Shown here: positions 27,326 through 35,984 of the stretch, piece by piece | Position numbering within the stretch: position 1 is the stretch's first letter | Layout of the letters: every line of letters begins with the position of its first letter | Assembly: GCF_002272865.1 (NCBI RefSeq) | Contig: NZ_MLAP01000010.1 | Coordinates: forward strand, 1-64,000 | From: Helicobacter sp. 12S02634-8 | Lineage (GTDB): Bacteria > Campylobacterota > Campylobacteria > Campylobacterales > Helicobacteraceae | DNA: 64,000 nucleotides | Reading direction: 5' to 3' | Notes under the pieces: generated by a model | What the model saw: the letters and a program-made list of their open reading frames with translations, nothing else | Database searches by the model: none | Told to the model about the DNA's origin: nothing | Translations under genes and position numbers: made by a program

Positions 27326-28122
27326 TGGCTACTCTGTTTTTGTAGCAGACTTTCTAAAACCCAGCCATTTTTGATTTTTGCCCAGCCATTTTTGACATAC
27401 AAGACTTCAATGTGTGTCCCAATATTGAGCTTGCCAATGACTTTTGAAGATGTATCAGGCTTTGCGCGGATATTCACACTTTGTGCGCGCACTCTATAGG
27501 CTTGTGCGCGATTTGGAGTTTGTGTGTGCACTGCTGTGGTGTCATTATCAAGGGCAGACTGCAAAGAGACAGGCTGCAGTAGGGATAAAAGCACCCAGCC
27601 ATTTTTGATTTTTGCCCAATCTGATTGTATCGACTCTACAGATATTTTCTGATGTTGTAAAAGCGTGCCTATGATGTCTGATGCAGTGCTAGGGGCAGAG
27701 CGAATATTGATTTTTTTGGGTATGACTATATAGATTTGGTTGGGCTGGTCGATTGAGCTAGGTTGTGTTGGGCTAGGTTGGGCTGATTTTTCTAGTGCTT
27801 GATGGGAGGGCTGTGCGGGTTCTAGGGGTTCTAAGGTTTGTGCGGTATTTGGCGTAGTGTCTATTGATGTGGTTATTGTGCTTGATACACTCGATTCATT
27901 TGTATTTGGTGTGTCATCAGATGTGCTTTGGGTTTGGGGTGTGTCTTTACTTGCGTGCGTTTGTGTGATCCCTGCAAGCTCTGCTTGGGTAGCAAAAGGC
28001 TCTGAAACAGCAAATCCATCGTGTTTGTTCGTGCCTGCAAAGATGAGATAATAAAGACCAAATCCAAAGACCAATGCCAAAATAGGCATCGTGTATAATT
28101 TAAAAAAAGACTTGATATTCAT
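27322..28122 (-). CDS. Membrane-anchored protein with two bacterial SH3 domains
   Basis: A 266-residue protein with one N-terminal membrane helix (about residues 12-29). A Ser/Thr/Gln-rich periplasmic linker (about 45-125) leads to two SH3b repeats, each with an NIRSAPS or NIRAKPD motif and ending in WAKIKNGWVL. SH3b domains usually bind peptidoglycan peptides, so a cell-wall role is likely. The two repeats share near-identical DNA at their ends. The same gene occupies this place in H. pylori (HP1250). Confidence 0.85.
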   Translation of the reverse strand: MNIKSFFKLYTMPILALVFGFGLYYLIFAGTNKHDGFAVSEPFATQAELAGITQTHASKDTPQTQSTSDDTPNTNESSVSSTITTSIDTTPNTAQTLEPLEPAQPSHQALEKSAQPSPTQPSSIDQPNQIYIVIPKKINIRSAPSTASDIIGTLLQHQKISVESIQSDWAKIKNGWVLLSLLQPVSLQSALDNDTTAVHTQTPNRAQAYRVRAQSVNIRAKPDTSSKVIGKLNIGTHIEVLYVKNGWAKIKNGWVLESLLQKQSSQ

Positions 28123-28141
28123 CTTGCCCCATTGTTCCTGT

Positions 28142-29140
28142 TTATATTAATTTTACTCCACTTCCATCGCAGCAGACAACTTCACCAATCAAATAGCCAT
28201 CTGTATGTGTGAGGATATCGGTCAAATATTGTTTGGAAACAACTCCAACAAGCCCTACACCCATATTAAAAACTCTATAGACCTCATTTTCCTCAACATT
28301 TTCTTTTAGTATATCAAAAATTGGCAATGTTTTGATGAGGGATTTTTGTATCTGTGCGCTGAGTCCATCAGGCAGGACTCTAGGGAGGTTTTCGATGATC
28401 CCCCCACCTGTGATGTGCGCTAGGGCTAAGACTTTGTCTTTGATTTTTTGATAAATATCTGTATAGATTCTTGTGGGAGTCAAAAGTGTATCGATCAAGG
28501 GCTTGCCACAAAACATATCATCAAAGTGCATTTTTCGCTCTTCAAACAATACCTTACGCACTAATGAATAGCCATTGCTATGTATCCCGCTGCTAGGGAA
28601 AGCTACGATAATATCGCCGGCTTGAATTTGCGCACTTTTATCCAAATCAGCCCTTTGGGCTATCCCCACAGCAAACCCACACAAATCAAAATCTTTCCCT
28701 TGATACATTCCGGGCATTTCTGCTGTTTCTCCACCAATGAGCGCACATTTAGCAATCTCACAGCCCTTAGCGATACCTTTTACAACCTCTATGGCACGCG
28801 CTTTATCGAGCTTGCCTGTAGCATAATAATCTAAAAAAAACATCGGTGTAGCAAAATTACAAATCAAATCATTGACACTCATTGCGACCAAATCAATCCC
28901 CACACTCTCAAGCCTATCTGCGTCAATAGCCAATCGGAGTTTAGTCCCCACACCATCAGTAGCAGCTAAGATCACAGGGTCTTTGAGCCCACTAGGGAGT
29001 GCATACGCCCCAGCAAAAGACCCAATCCCTCCAATGACATTGCTATCAAATGTGGCCTTTACAAAGGGCTTGATTGCTTCTACAAAAGCATTCCCCACAT
29101 CGATATCAACACCTGAATCTTTATAGCTACTCTTACGCAT
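28142..29140 (-). CDS. purM: Phosphoribosylformylglycinamidine cyclo-ligase (AIR synthetase)
   Basis: A 332-residue enzyme of step 5 of purine biosynthesis. Signatures: YKDSGVDIDVGN at the N-terminus, DGVGTKLRLA, MSVNDLICNFATPMFFLDY and GGETAEMPGMY in the ATP-binding region, and HITGGGIIENLPRVLP. Three start codons are stacked (GTG, ATG, ATG); the last, at 29140, has the best spacing from AAGGGG. It heads the leftward operon that runs to rpsR. Confidence 0.96.
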   Translation of the reverse strand: MRKSSYKDSGVDIDVGNAFVEAIKPFVKATFDSNVIGGIGSFAGAYALPSGLKDPVILAATDGVGTKLRLAIDADRLESVGIDLVAMSVNDLICNFATPMFFLDYYATGKLDKARAIEVVKGIAKGCEIAKCALIGGETAEMPGMYQGKDFDLCGFAVGIAQRADLDKSAQIQAGDIIVAFPSSGIHSNGYSLVRKVLFEERKMHFDDMFCGKPLIDTLLTPTRIYTDIYQKIKDKVLALAHITGGGIIENLPRVLPDGLSAQIQKSLIKTLPIFDILKENVEENEVYRVFNMGVGLVGVVSKQYLTDILTHTDGYLIGEVVCCDGSGVKLI

Positions 29141-29183
29141 CATCACCCCTTAGTGTGCTTATTTTGGTCTTTTAGCAAAAATG

Positions 29184-29189
29184 ATTATA
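29184..29189 (-). promoter_or_regulatory. -10 element of the purM operon
   Basis: The reverse strand reads GGTATAATCA, a perfect TATAAT with a preceding G, 44 bases before purM. It lies back to back with the pstC control region. Confidence 0.55.
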
Positions 29190-29242
29190 CCTTAAATGCC
29201 TTCAAAAGCAGTTGATTGCCCTAGCTAAGTGGTGCTAAAAGC

Positions 29243-29275
29243 TGTAATCTGTTTGTAATCAAAACCCCTTACAAT
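29243..29275 (+). promoter_or_regulatory. Pho-box-like direct repeat and -10 upstream of pstC
   Basis: TGTAATCTGTTTGTAATCA (29243-29261) contains two TGTAATC copies with an 11-bp period, the same spacing as E. coli Pho boxes. TACAAT (29270-29275) follows after eight bases. An almost identical element with identical spacing precedes pstS, which supports control by the PhoB-like regulator encoded between them. Confidence 0.7.
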
Positions 29276-29303
29276 GCACCAAAACAAGTTGCAAAGGGAT
29301 ACG

Positions 29304-30161
29304 ATGCTCTCTACAATCAAAGAAAAATTATTCTTCCACTTGAGCAAAATATTTGCTTGTGTGTGCTTGCTGCTCTTATCGGGGATTTTTGTGGTCTTGC
29401 TGATTTATGCCCTGCCTGCAATCAAAACATTTGGTTTTTCATTTTTCACTTCGATGGAATGGTCGCCCAATAAAGAAATTTTTGGTGGGGCAGGAGCGAT
29501 TTATGGCAGTGTGGTCGGCACGATTTTAGCAATGGTGCTTGCAATCCCGCTTTCTTTAGGGATTGCTATTTTTCTCAATGACATCTGCCCGCAATCCTTG
29601 AAAACTTTTATCGGTTCTAGTATCGAGCTATTGGCTGCAATCCCCTCGATTGTGTATGGTATGTGGGGGTTGTTTTATCTCACACCCATCATTGGAGCGA
29701 TATTTGGTGGGAGTGGGCTTGGTATCTTGAGTGCTGCAATTATTTTGAGCGTGATGATTTTGCCCTTCATGAGTGCGATTATTCGGGATTGTATGCATAC
29801 TGTGCCTGATATTCTCAAAGAAAGCGCTTATGCCCTAGGGGCGACAAAATGGGAAGTCATCAAAGATGTGGTATTGCCTTATGTGAAAGTCGGAGTGATT
29901 GGGGGGATTATCCTTGCTTTGGGTCGGGCTTTGGGCGAAACAATGGCTGTGACTTTTGTGATTGGCAATTCACACAAAATCGCTTCCCTCACAAGCCCGG
30001 GCACGAATATCCCAGCGACTTTAGCCAATGAATTTGCTGAAGCAGATAGCCCCCTTTATTATTCTAGTTTGTTTTATCTGGCTTTGGTGTTGTTTTGCTT
30101 GAGTCTTTTTGTCATCGCTACAGCTAAATTCTATCTCTTAAAGAGGATCAAAAACGTATGA
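29304..30161 (+). CDS. pstC: Phosphate ABC transporter permease PstC
   Basis: A 285-residue inner-membrane permease of the high-affinity phosphate importer, with six predicted helices. The PstC-type sequence EWSPNKEIFGGAGAIYGSVV and the ABC-coupling loop DILKESAYALGATKWE are clear. The start at 29304 (MLSTIKEKLF) is preferred because AAGGGAT precedes it; the ten-residue upstream extension overlaps the -10. It overlaps pstA by ATGA. Confidence 0.96.
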   Translation: MLSTIKEKLFFHLSKIFACVCLLLLSGIFVVLLIYALPAIKTFGFSFFTSMEWSPNKEIFGGAGAIYGSVVGTILAMVLAIPLSLGIAIFLNDICPQSLKTFIGSSIELLAAIPSIVYGMWGLFYLTPIIGAIFGGSGLGILSAAIILSVMILPFMSAIIRDCMHTVPDILKESAYALGATKWEVIKDVVLPYVKVGVIGGIILALGRALGETMAVTFVIGNSHKIASLTSPGTNIPATLANEFAEADSPLYYSSLFYLALVLFCLSLFVIATAKFYLLKRIKNV

Positions 30162-31000
30162 AAAAATCTCTTTTACATCGTCGTCAAAAAATCAGTCGCC
30201 TTGTCCTTTGGATCTCTAGTATCTTTGCGGGGTTTGCTTTGGTGATTTTGTTTGCTATTTTGGCAGTTTTGTTTTATAAAGGTTTCCATATTTTAGGGCC
30301 AGATATTTTTACCAAAGACACAGCTTCGCCTTGGGAAAATGGGGGCTTGAGAAACGCTATCGTTGGGCAGTTGATTTTGAGCGTGGGGGCTTTGGTGATT
30401 GGTATGCCTTTGGGAGTTTTGGGCGGGACTTATTTGCGAGAATATGCCACGAATCAAAAATTTATCGAATTTATCCGCAATATCAATGAAGTCATGCTCT
30501 CTGTTCCCTCGATTGTCATTGCTACTTTTGTGTATGCGGTTATGGTCGTGCCGATGGGGCATTTTAGTGGTTGGGCAGGGATTGTGGCTCTGGCTGTCTT
30601 GATGATGCCAATTGTGCTAAAAACTACAGATGATATGCTCTCTTTAGTCCCAAACACCCTCCGAGAGGCCTCCATGGCCTTAGGGGCGCCTCGATATAAG
30701 ACCATCACAAGTGTTGTGTATAGAAGTGCTAAAACAGGGATACTCACAGGGATTTTACTCGCATTTTCTCGTATCATCGGTGAAGCAGCGCCTTTGCTAT
30801 TCACTTCACTCAATAGTGCGTTTTTTACCCTCAATCTCAATGAGCCTTTTCCTAGTCTGACAATCACGATGTTTCAGTATGCCACTTCACCTTATAAAGA
30901 GTGGCAAGAGCTAGGCTTTGGCGCAGCTTTTATCTTAGCTTTGTTTATTTTGTTACTCAATATCACAAGCAAAATCTTATGGAACAAAGGAAAAAAATGA
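30158..31000 (+). CDS. pstA: Phosphate ABC transporter permease PstA
   Basis: A 280-residue second permease of the phosphate importer. It pairs with PstC and has six helices and the coupling loop [26 protein letters not shown] near the C-terminus is a PstA signature. The ATG overlaps the pstC stop and its own stop overlaps the pstB start, so all three are coupled. Confidence 0.96.
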   Translation: MKKSLLHRRQKISRLVLWISSIFAGFALVILFAILAVLFYKGFHILGPDIFTKDTASPWENGGLRNAIVGQLILSVGALVIGMPLGVLGGTYLREYATNQKFIEFIRNINEVMLSVPSIVIATFVYAVMVVPMGHFSGWAGIVALAVLMMPIVLKTTDDMLSLVPNTLREASMALGAPRYKTITSVVYRSAKTGILTGILLAFSRIIGEAAPLLFTSLNSAFFTLNLNEPFPSLTITMFQYATSPYKEWQELGFGAAFILALFILLLNITSKILWNKGKK

Positions 31001-31761
31001 GCAAACTCGCCCTAGAAGTCAAAAATCTAAGCTTTTATTATCCCTCTGCAAGCCAAGCAAGTATCCAAAATATCAATCTTGAAGTCCCCCAGAATAAAAC
31101 TCTGGCTTTGATTGGTCCGAGTGGGTGCGGGAAAAGCACGCTTTTGAGATGTTTCAATCGTATCCATTGTCTTTATGGGGATTCTCGCTATGAGGGCGAG
31201 ATTTATTTTGAGGGCAAAAATATCTTAAAGAAAAAAACCGATCTGATTACCTTGCGCACACGCATTGGTATGATATTCCAAAAGCCCACGCCCTTTCCGA
31301 TGAGTATCTTTGAAAATGTGGCTTATGGGCTCAAGCTCCAAGGGGTCAAAAACAAAATAGAACTTTTAGCCAAAGTCCAAAAAGCACTCAAAAACGCAAG
31401 CTTATGGGGCGAGGTCAAAGACAGGCTCGATCATAGCGCTACAGCACTCTCAGGCGGGCAGCAGCAGCGGCTTTGTATCGCTAGGGCGATTGCTATAGAG
31501 CCTGAAATCTTGCTATTTGATGAGCCCACAAGCGCACTAGATCCTATCTCGACACAAGCGATTGAAGAGCTCATCAAAGAACTGAAAAAAAATATGAGTA
31601 TTATCATTGTGACGCACAATATGCAGCAAGCCTCAAGAGTGAGCGATTATACAGCGTTTATGTATCTAGGCAGGCTGATTGAAGTGGGCAAAACTGAAAA
31701 CATATTCCAACACCCCAAAGAAAAACTTACCAAAGAATATATCAATGGTAAATTTGGTTGA
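30997..31761 (+). CDS. pstB: Phosphate ABC transporter ATPase PstB
   Basis: A 254-residue ABC ATPase that powers phosphate import. Walker A is GPSGCGKST, the Q-loop lies in [10 protein letters not shown], the signature is LSGGQQQR, and Walker B is [24 protein letters not shown] is diagnostic of PstB. The start at 30997 follows AAAGGA and overlaps the pstA stop by ATGA. No phoU follows; the phosphate two-component genes lie convergently next. Confidence 0.97.
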   Translation: MSKLALEVKNLSFYYPSASQASIQNINLEVPQNKTLALIGPSGCGKSTLLRCFNRIHCLYGDSRYEGEIYFEGKNILKKKTDLITLRTRIGMIFQKPTPFPMSIFENVAYGLKLQGVKNKIELLAKVQKALKNASLWGEVKDRLDHSATALSGGQQQRLCIARAIAIEPEILLFDEPTSALDPISTQAIEELIKELKKNMSIIIVTHNMQQASRVSDYTAFMYLGRLIEVGKTENIFQHPKEKLTKEYINGKFG

Positions 31762-31784
31762 TTCCATACAAGCCCTCGCTTGAT

Positions 31785-33140
31785 TCACACAGAAGGGAGC
31801 TTGAAACTAAAGCAAGACCCCTTGCCTAAGGTGCTTTTGATTTCAAGCTCGCTGTGGTGGAGCTTTAAGATATATTTCACGATAAAAAGCCCTAGCCCTA
31901 AGGAATTTTGGCTGTAATTTTCTTGGAGGCGATAGAATTTTTTAGTCACTAGCCCCACCTGCCCCTCTGCAATCCCGCAACCATCATCACACACTTCAAA
32001 GCGACCTTTTTTCACACTGATAGCGACCTTGCTTTTTGAATATTTCAAGGCATTTTCAACTAGATTGATGATGACATTTTCTATCAGAACTCTATCGGCT
32101 TGTATGGGGGTGTTTTTAAGAGTGAGTGTGATTTTTTTCTCAGGGTAGCGCGCTTGCAGACTTATAGTGATTTCTTCTGTGAGGACAGAGAGGTCAAAAG
32201 AGCTTGTTTCTAGCTGCAATAAGTCATTATCCAATCGCACCGCTAGATTCAAGCGCTCTAAAAGCTGATTGAGGCGTTGGGATTGTGCATAGATTTTGCT
32301 CAAAAATCGCTCTAAATTTTTGCTATCTAGCTCTTTGGCCTTAGGGTTTAAGATCATCTCACAATACCCAGAAATCACTGCAAGTGGGTTTTTGAATTCA
32401 TGAGAGAGGGCTGCGATGATTGAGGTGCTTTGTAGGTATTTGAGGTGGAGTTTTTTGGATCGTTTTTTACTGATTTTTTCTTGTTTTTGCAGCCAAAGCC
32501 CTAGCTTGCCAATGCGTTCTGATATTTCGGCAAATTCCTTGAAAACAAGGGGAGGTCGGAGGGATTTTTTGAAATCTTTTTTACCGAGCTTTTGGAGATA
32601 CATTGCGATTTTGCCTAATTCATTTTGTATATGTCTTTTGAGCACCAAAACCAAGCAAACGCCCAAAGACAAAAACACACCAAACAAGACCAAAAAATCA
32701 ATCCAAAATCCTTGATTGATCTTGTGTGTATAGGGCAAAAACACGCCAATATCATAATTGCGCCCATCAATGATCGTGCTTTGAGTCAGACTCAGATATG
32801 CTTGGTCGTTGAGTTTTAAGGGAGTGAATTGGGGCTTGTCTTGAAAATTAAGCGATATTTCTGTCAGATTTTTTTGGCTGTAATGTATCTGTTGGTTGTC
32901 TTTATCAAAAATCACAACCCCCACGCCAGAGCGACGTTGCAAGTCTTTTAAAAACCTTGTATCAAAGCTGCCCTCTAAAAGAGAAATATCCACCACTTCA
33001 AAAAGTGTATGCAGTTTTTCATGAGCGATTTGCTCGCTTTCTTTGATGTCTTTGAAATAGACAAAAACGCCCAAAAACAAGCCCATAGCACACAATACTC
33101 CCAAAAGCCATAGAAAAAAAACTTGATAAATCCTAAACAA
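31785..33140 (-). CDS. Sensor histidine kinase, PhoR-like partner of the adjacent regulator
   Basis: A kinase of about 451 residues with two membrane helices enclosing a ~110-residue periplasmic part. A HisKA domain follows with LSHEFKNPLA (phospho-acceptor His, residue 247 from this start), then a HATPase domain with NLVENALKYS, DDGCGI and LGLGLFIVK. A longer frame from 33188 exists; TTG at 33140 is preferred because AGGGG precedes it by seven bases and it overlaps the regulator stop by eight bases. Location between pstB and pstS implies phosphate sensing (inference); C. jejuni has an analogous PhosS next to pst genes. Confidence 0.88.
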   Translation of the reverse strand: MFRIYQVFFLWLLGVLCAMGLFLGVFVYFKDIKESEQIAHEKLHTLFEVVDISLLEGSFDTRFLKDLQRRSGVGVVIFDKDNQQIHYSQKNLTEISLNFQDKPQFTPLKLNDQAYLSLTQSTIIDGRNYDIGVFLPYTHKINQGFWIDFLVLFGVFLSLGVCLVLVLKRHIQNELGKIAMYLQKLGKKDFKKSLRPPLVFKEFAEISERIGKLGLWLQKQEKISKKRSKKLHLKYLQSTSIIAALSHEFKNPLAVISGYCEMILNPKAKELDSKNLERFLSKIYAQSQRLNQLLERLNLAVRLDNDLLQLETSSFDLSVLTEEITISLQARYPEKKITLTLKNTPIQADRVLIENVIINLVENALKYSKSKVAISVKKGRFEVCDDGCGIAEGQVGLVTKKFYRLQENYSQNSLGLGLFIVKYILKLHHSELEIKSTLGKGSCFSFKLPSV

Positions 33141-33801
33141 AGATATACCCCTCCCCACGGATTGTTTTGATATAGCGCTCTTCATCAAGGGGGTCTATTT
33201 TTTTGCGTAGTCGCTTGATAGCGACATTGACACTTTTTAGCTCACCAAATCGCCCCCAAATCTCATCTAAAAGGCTTTCTCTATCGAGCACTACGCCGAT
33301 ATTTTTAAGAAAAGTCAGCAGTATTTTAGTTTCTAAAGGCGTCAAGCTAATCTTATCCCCATCAAGCTCTAAAAGATGTGTTTTGGGGTAGAGAGTGAGG
33401 TCTTTGTGCTTGCAGATTTGATTTTCGCTCAAGCCTTTATAGCGCCTGAGGGCAGATTTGATTCTAGCTAGCAGTTCATCAAAGCAAAAAGGCTTCGTGA
33501 TATAATCGTCCCCACCACTCTCAAAGCCGCTGATTTTGTCCTTTTGAGAGTCTTTGGCTGTGAGATAGATCACAGGAAACCAATACCCATCTTTACGGAT
33601 TTTTTTGACAAAATCCGACCCCTCCTCGCCTTTGAGATTCCTATCTACAAGCATTAAAGAAACATTTTCTTCTAAAAGTATCTTTTGAGCGCTCAAAGAT
33701 TTCAGACAGCCGATCACCTCAAACCCCTCTGCTTGCAAGCGATATTCTAAAAGCTCAAGCAAATCCTCTTCATCTTCAAGCACTACAATCAAGTCTTTCA
33801 T
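33133..33801 (-). CDS. OmpR-family response regulator, PhoB-like
   Basis: A 222-residue regulator. The receiver domain has the acidic pocket EDEED near the N-terminus, the phospho-acceptor D53 in LVDRN, and Lys in ITKPF. The winged-helix output domain ends RTIRGEGYIFV-like (IKTIRGEGYIFV). It is co-transcribed with the kinase and faces pstS divergently. The matched repeats at pstC and pstS are the probable binding sites (inference from location). Confidence 0.9.
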   Translation of the reverse strand: MKDLIVVLEDEEDLLELLEYRLQAEGFEVIGCLKSLSAQKILLEENVSLMLVDRNLKGEEGSDFVKKIRKDGYWFPVIYLTAKDSQKDKISGFESGGDDYITKPFCFDELLARIKSALRRYKGLSENQICKHKDLTLYPKTHLLELDGDKISLTPLETKILLTFLKNIGVVLDRESLLDEIWGRFGELKSVNVAIKRLRKKIDPLDEERYIKTIRGEGYIFV

Positions 33802-33878
33802 ATTGATCCCTTATCAAGAAATAAATGCTTTGAATCGCCCAATATAGCTAAGTTTATTTAAAACTCCCTTGAAGAGTG

Positions 33879-33911
33879 TGTTATTGTTTTGTAATCATCT
33901 TGCTTTATAGT
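33879..33911 (+). promoter_or_regulatory. Pho-box-like direct repeat and -10 upstream of pstS
   Basis: TGTTATTGTTTTGTAATCA (33879-33897) matches the pstC element at 15 of 19 positions, including an identical TTTGTAATCA. Eight bases later comes TATAGT (33906-33911), the same spacing as at pstC. Confidence 0.7.
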
Positions 33912-33947
33912 TTTGGCGTTCCACAAAACAAGACAAAAGGACAGATA

Positions 33948-34937
33948 ATGAAAATTTTAAGTATCTTAGCATTGTTGTTTGCTTTCTCTCATGCTAATCC
34001 CATCATCAACGGCGCTGGGGCATCGTTCCCTGCTCACGCTTATATGGTCTGGGTCAAGTCCTATCAAAAGCTCACGGGCAATAAAATCAACTACCAATCC
34101 ATCGGCTCAGGAGGCGGGGTCAAGCAGATCAAGGCAGGCACGATTGACTTTGGTGCGACTGATGAGCCGCTCACTTCAGCAGATCTCGCACAACACGCAC
34201 TGATGCAATTCCCCACACTCACAGGAGGTATCGTGCTTGTTTATCATATCGATGGTATCCCTGATGGTGCACTCAAGCTCAGTAATGCCGTGCTTGCAGA
34301 GATTTTCTTGGGTCATATCAAACAATGGAATGACCCTAAAATCATCAAAGATAATCCCGATCTCAAGCTCCCCCAAGCCCCTATTGAAGTTGTCCATCGC
34401 AGTGATGGGAGTGGGACGACTTATAATTTCACACTTTTCTTATCTAAAATCTCTCAAAAATGGAAAGACACCATCGGCTATGGCAAAGCCATCTCTTGGC
34501 CTGTGGGCTTTGGCGCTAAGGGCAATGAGGGGATCACACATCTCATCAAGCAGACTAAAAACTCCATCGGTTATGTGGAGCTATCTTATAAAGAGCAAAT
34601 GGGGCTGACTGGCGCTAAGATCCAAAACGCTCAAGGAGAGTGGGTCGAAGCCAACGCTAAAAGTATCGCACTTGCAAGCGCTAATGCCTCTTGGGATACA
34701 CACAAGGATTTTTATACAGATCTCATCGACCAAAAGGGCAAGGGGGTCTATCCACTCACGAGCGCGACTTTTGTCCTCTTGCCTAAAAAAGGCAAAAACA
34801 CTCAAAATGTGCTCAAGTTTTTTGACTATGCGTTTAAAAATGGCGATCAAGAAGCCATACAAATGGGACTTGTCCCGCTACCAAGTGCACTCAAAGACAA
34901 AATACGCGCTTATTGGCAGGCAAACACTCGCCCCTAA
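33948..34937 (+). CDS. pstS: Periplasmic phosphate-binding protein PstS
   Basis: A 329-residue secreted binding protein that delivers phosphate to PstCA. The start at 33948 (MKILSILALLFAFSHA) gives a clean signal peptide and follows AAAAGGAC. Phosphate-contact motifs are visible: NGAGASFPAHAY, SIGSGGGVKQI, GATDEPLT and HRSDGSGTTYNF. It is separated from pstCAB by the two-component genes, an unusual split of the pst operon, but has its own Pho-box-like promoter. Confidence 0.96.
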   Translation: MKILSILALLFAFSHANPIINGAGASFPAHAYMVWVKSYQKLTGNKINYQSIGSGGGVKQIKAGTIDFGATDEPLTSADLAQHALMQFPTLTGGIVLVYHIDGIPDGALKLSNAVLAEIFLGHIKQWNDPKIIKDNPDLKLPQAPIEVVHRSDGSGTTYNFTLFLSKISQKWKDTIGYGKAISWPVGFGAKGNEGITHLIKQTKNSIGYVELSYKEQMGLTGAKIQNAQGEWVEANAKSIALASANASWDTHKDFYTDLIDQKGKGVYPLTSATFVLLPKKGKNTQNVLKFFDYAFKNGDQEAIQMGLVPLPSALKDKIRAYWQANTRP

Positions 34938-34997
34938 GGCCATACCATATTCCCTTCCCACACTCTCTATGCACCGACTCAAATCTCTCCTCCCTTT

Positions 34998-35209
34998 TTC
35001 TCAAGGAGGGATTAGTTGTTGATGATCTCTCATCAATGCATGAACCGATTGTGTATCGTGTGATCCCGCTTAAGGACTTAAAACCAAACCTAGAAGCGGG
35101 AACAGGAACGCAATTTCGGTATGCAAACAATCAATCGATGATACGCAAAATCGCTTTGAACTTTGATAGTGATTTACACTTTTCAAAAGAGGGGTTTGCG
35201 TACTTTTAA
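34998..35209 (+). pseudogene. Orphan coding remnant, unrecognised
   Basis: From about 35013 the frame reads DDLSSMHEPIVYRVIPLKDL and continues LKPNLEAGTGTQFRYANN..., ending YF at 35209. Composition and hydrophobic pattern look like real protein, but the N-terminus has no credible start and the frame stops after about 60 residues. I do not recognise the family; the style recalls ParB-like or large mobile-element proteins, which is a guess. It may be the remnant of an element once inserted between pstS and the type III locus. Confidence 0.35.
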
Positions 35210-35385
35210 GAATTAATAAAAACTCTTTCTATGAGAGGGGAAGGGGGCTCAAATTGCGAAGTCCGCAGCTTGGGTGGGAGGGTCAAAATTCCCCCTCAAA
35301 CTCCCCCTTACCCCTGCCACGCTTAAAGGCAAAGGCAAATGCAAATACAAAATGCAACACTAAAACCTCAGATTGAATTGTCTTT

Positions 35386-35470
35386 GCTCGCCCTTGCGTG
35401 GTGTTAAAAGAGGGATACAAGATTGCAGAAGTGCAATCGCCCTCTTTTAACTAGCAAGGTAACAGCGAGC
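35386..35470. repeat. 85-nt compound palindrome
   Basis: Nested arms: GCTCGC (35386-35391) with GCGAGC (35465-35470); CCTTGC (35392-35397) with GCAAGG (35454-35459); GTTAAAAGAGGG (35403-35414) with CCCTCTTTTAAC (35440-35451); GATTGCA (35421-35427) with TGCAATC (35432-35438) around loop GAAG. In all, 31 base pairs with small asymmetries. A further related segment, CGCAAGGGTAAGCG, follows at about 35604. It looks like a dispersed palindromic repeat, MITE remnant or structured RNA. Confidence 0.8.
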
Positions 35471-35472
35471 TT

Positions 35473-35521
35473 CCCCTCCTTGTTTGCCGAAAAAAAGAGT
35501 TTTTTCGGGGTTAAGGAGGGG
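35473..35521. repeat. Second hairpin, 9 + 9 bp
   Basis: Outer arms CCCCTCCTT (35473-35481) and AAGGAGGGG (35513-35521); inner arms CCGAAAAAA (35487-35495) and TTTTTTCGG (35500-35508) around AGAG. It follows the compound palindrome after two bases and seems to belong to the same element. Confidence 0.75.
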
Positions 35522-35670
35522 TTAGGGGAGGATAAACCCCTTTTTTGAAAAGAGGAAACAAAAGCCTTTTGAAAGAAAAACCTTTGATTCATTTTGTTAA
35601 AAGAACGCAAGGGTAAGCGAACCCCAAACCTCAAAGGATAGAGTTATGATAAGCTTTGCTTCTCATCAAC

Positions 35671-35766
35671 TCATTTTGACTCCTTGAGTTTGTTTATCTC
35701 GCTATGCAAATAAAAACAATAGCAAGTAAGCCCTAAACACACTGCACCTAGAAATATTTCATACAT
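35671..35766 (-). CDS. 31-residue single-span membrane peptide
   Basis: MYEIFLGAVCLGLTCYCFYL followed by HSEINKLKESK: one hydrophobic helix with three cysteines and a charged C-terminal tail. AAGGAG lies seven bases before the ATG. It is downstream of, and in the same direction as, the 25-residue hydrophobic ORF at 35837 and the 7-codon ORF at 35793. The size, strong Shine-Dalgarno and clean membrane profile argue for translation. Function unknown; a small membrane toxin or regulatory peptide is possible. Confidence 0.5.
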   Translation of the reverse strand: MYEIFLGAVCLGLTCYCFYLHSEINKLKESK

Positions 35767-35792
35767 TTTTAACTCCTTGTGTTAAAATATCA

Positions 35793-35816
35793 TCAGAGTA
35801 TCAAATCCAAAAGCAT
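35793..35816 (-). CDS. Possible 7-codon mini-ORF (MLLDLIL)
   Basis: GGAGGGGG lies six bases before this ATG. The 3' part of the mini-ORF overlaps the repeat arm (35796-35814) that can pair with the start of the upstream 25-residue ORF, so ribosomes on it could disrupt that pairing. It may be regulatory or fortuitous. Confidence 0.25.
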   Translation of the reverse strand: MLLDLIL

Positions 35817-35836
35817 TTTAGTCCCCCTCCACCCTC

Positions 35837-35914
35837 CTAGAGGAGAGTTTTGATTTTTAAAATCCAGTAAATCAACTGAATCATCAAGACTAAAATTTGG
35901 AGAGCTTTTAGCAT
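35837..35914 (-). CDS. 25-residue hydrophobic peptide, candidate type I toxin
   Basis: MLKALQILVLMIQLIYWILK followed by IKTLL: an amphipathic, Lys-bearing membrane helix whose length and composition resemble type I toxins such as TisB or the Helicobacter AapA group. AAAGGAG lies six bases before the ATG. The start region (35904-35923) can pair with a downstream arm (35796-35814), and codons 3-6 (35899-35907) can pair with a 5'-leader arm (35961-35969). These are mutually exclusive structures, typical of tightly repressed toxin mRNAs. No experimental homologue is claimed. Confidence 0.45.
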   Translation of the reverse strand: MLKALQILVLMIQLIYWILKIKTLL

Positions 35915-35982
35915 TTGATACTCCTTTCTTTGGATTTAAACCAAATCTAAGTTTGTTTTCAAGCTCTCCGACTCTTTTTTTT
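35899..35982 (+). terminator. Large-loop hairpin plus T8, terminator-like
   Basis: GGAGAGCTT (35899-35907) pairs with AAGCTCTCC (35961-35969). The 53-base loop contains a second small stem, TTTGG/CCAAA. Eight T follow from 35975. On the plus strand this is a plausible intrinsic terminator; on the minus strand the same arms fold the leader over the start of the 25-residue ORF. Confidence 0.45.
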
Positions 35983-35984
35983 CA

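Noticed and set aside
35404-35634. 76-codon reverse-strand frame
   Set aside because: It is the translation of the palindromic element, with no ribosome site or coding bias.
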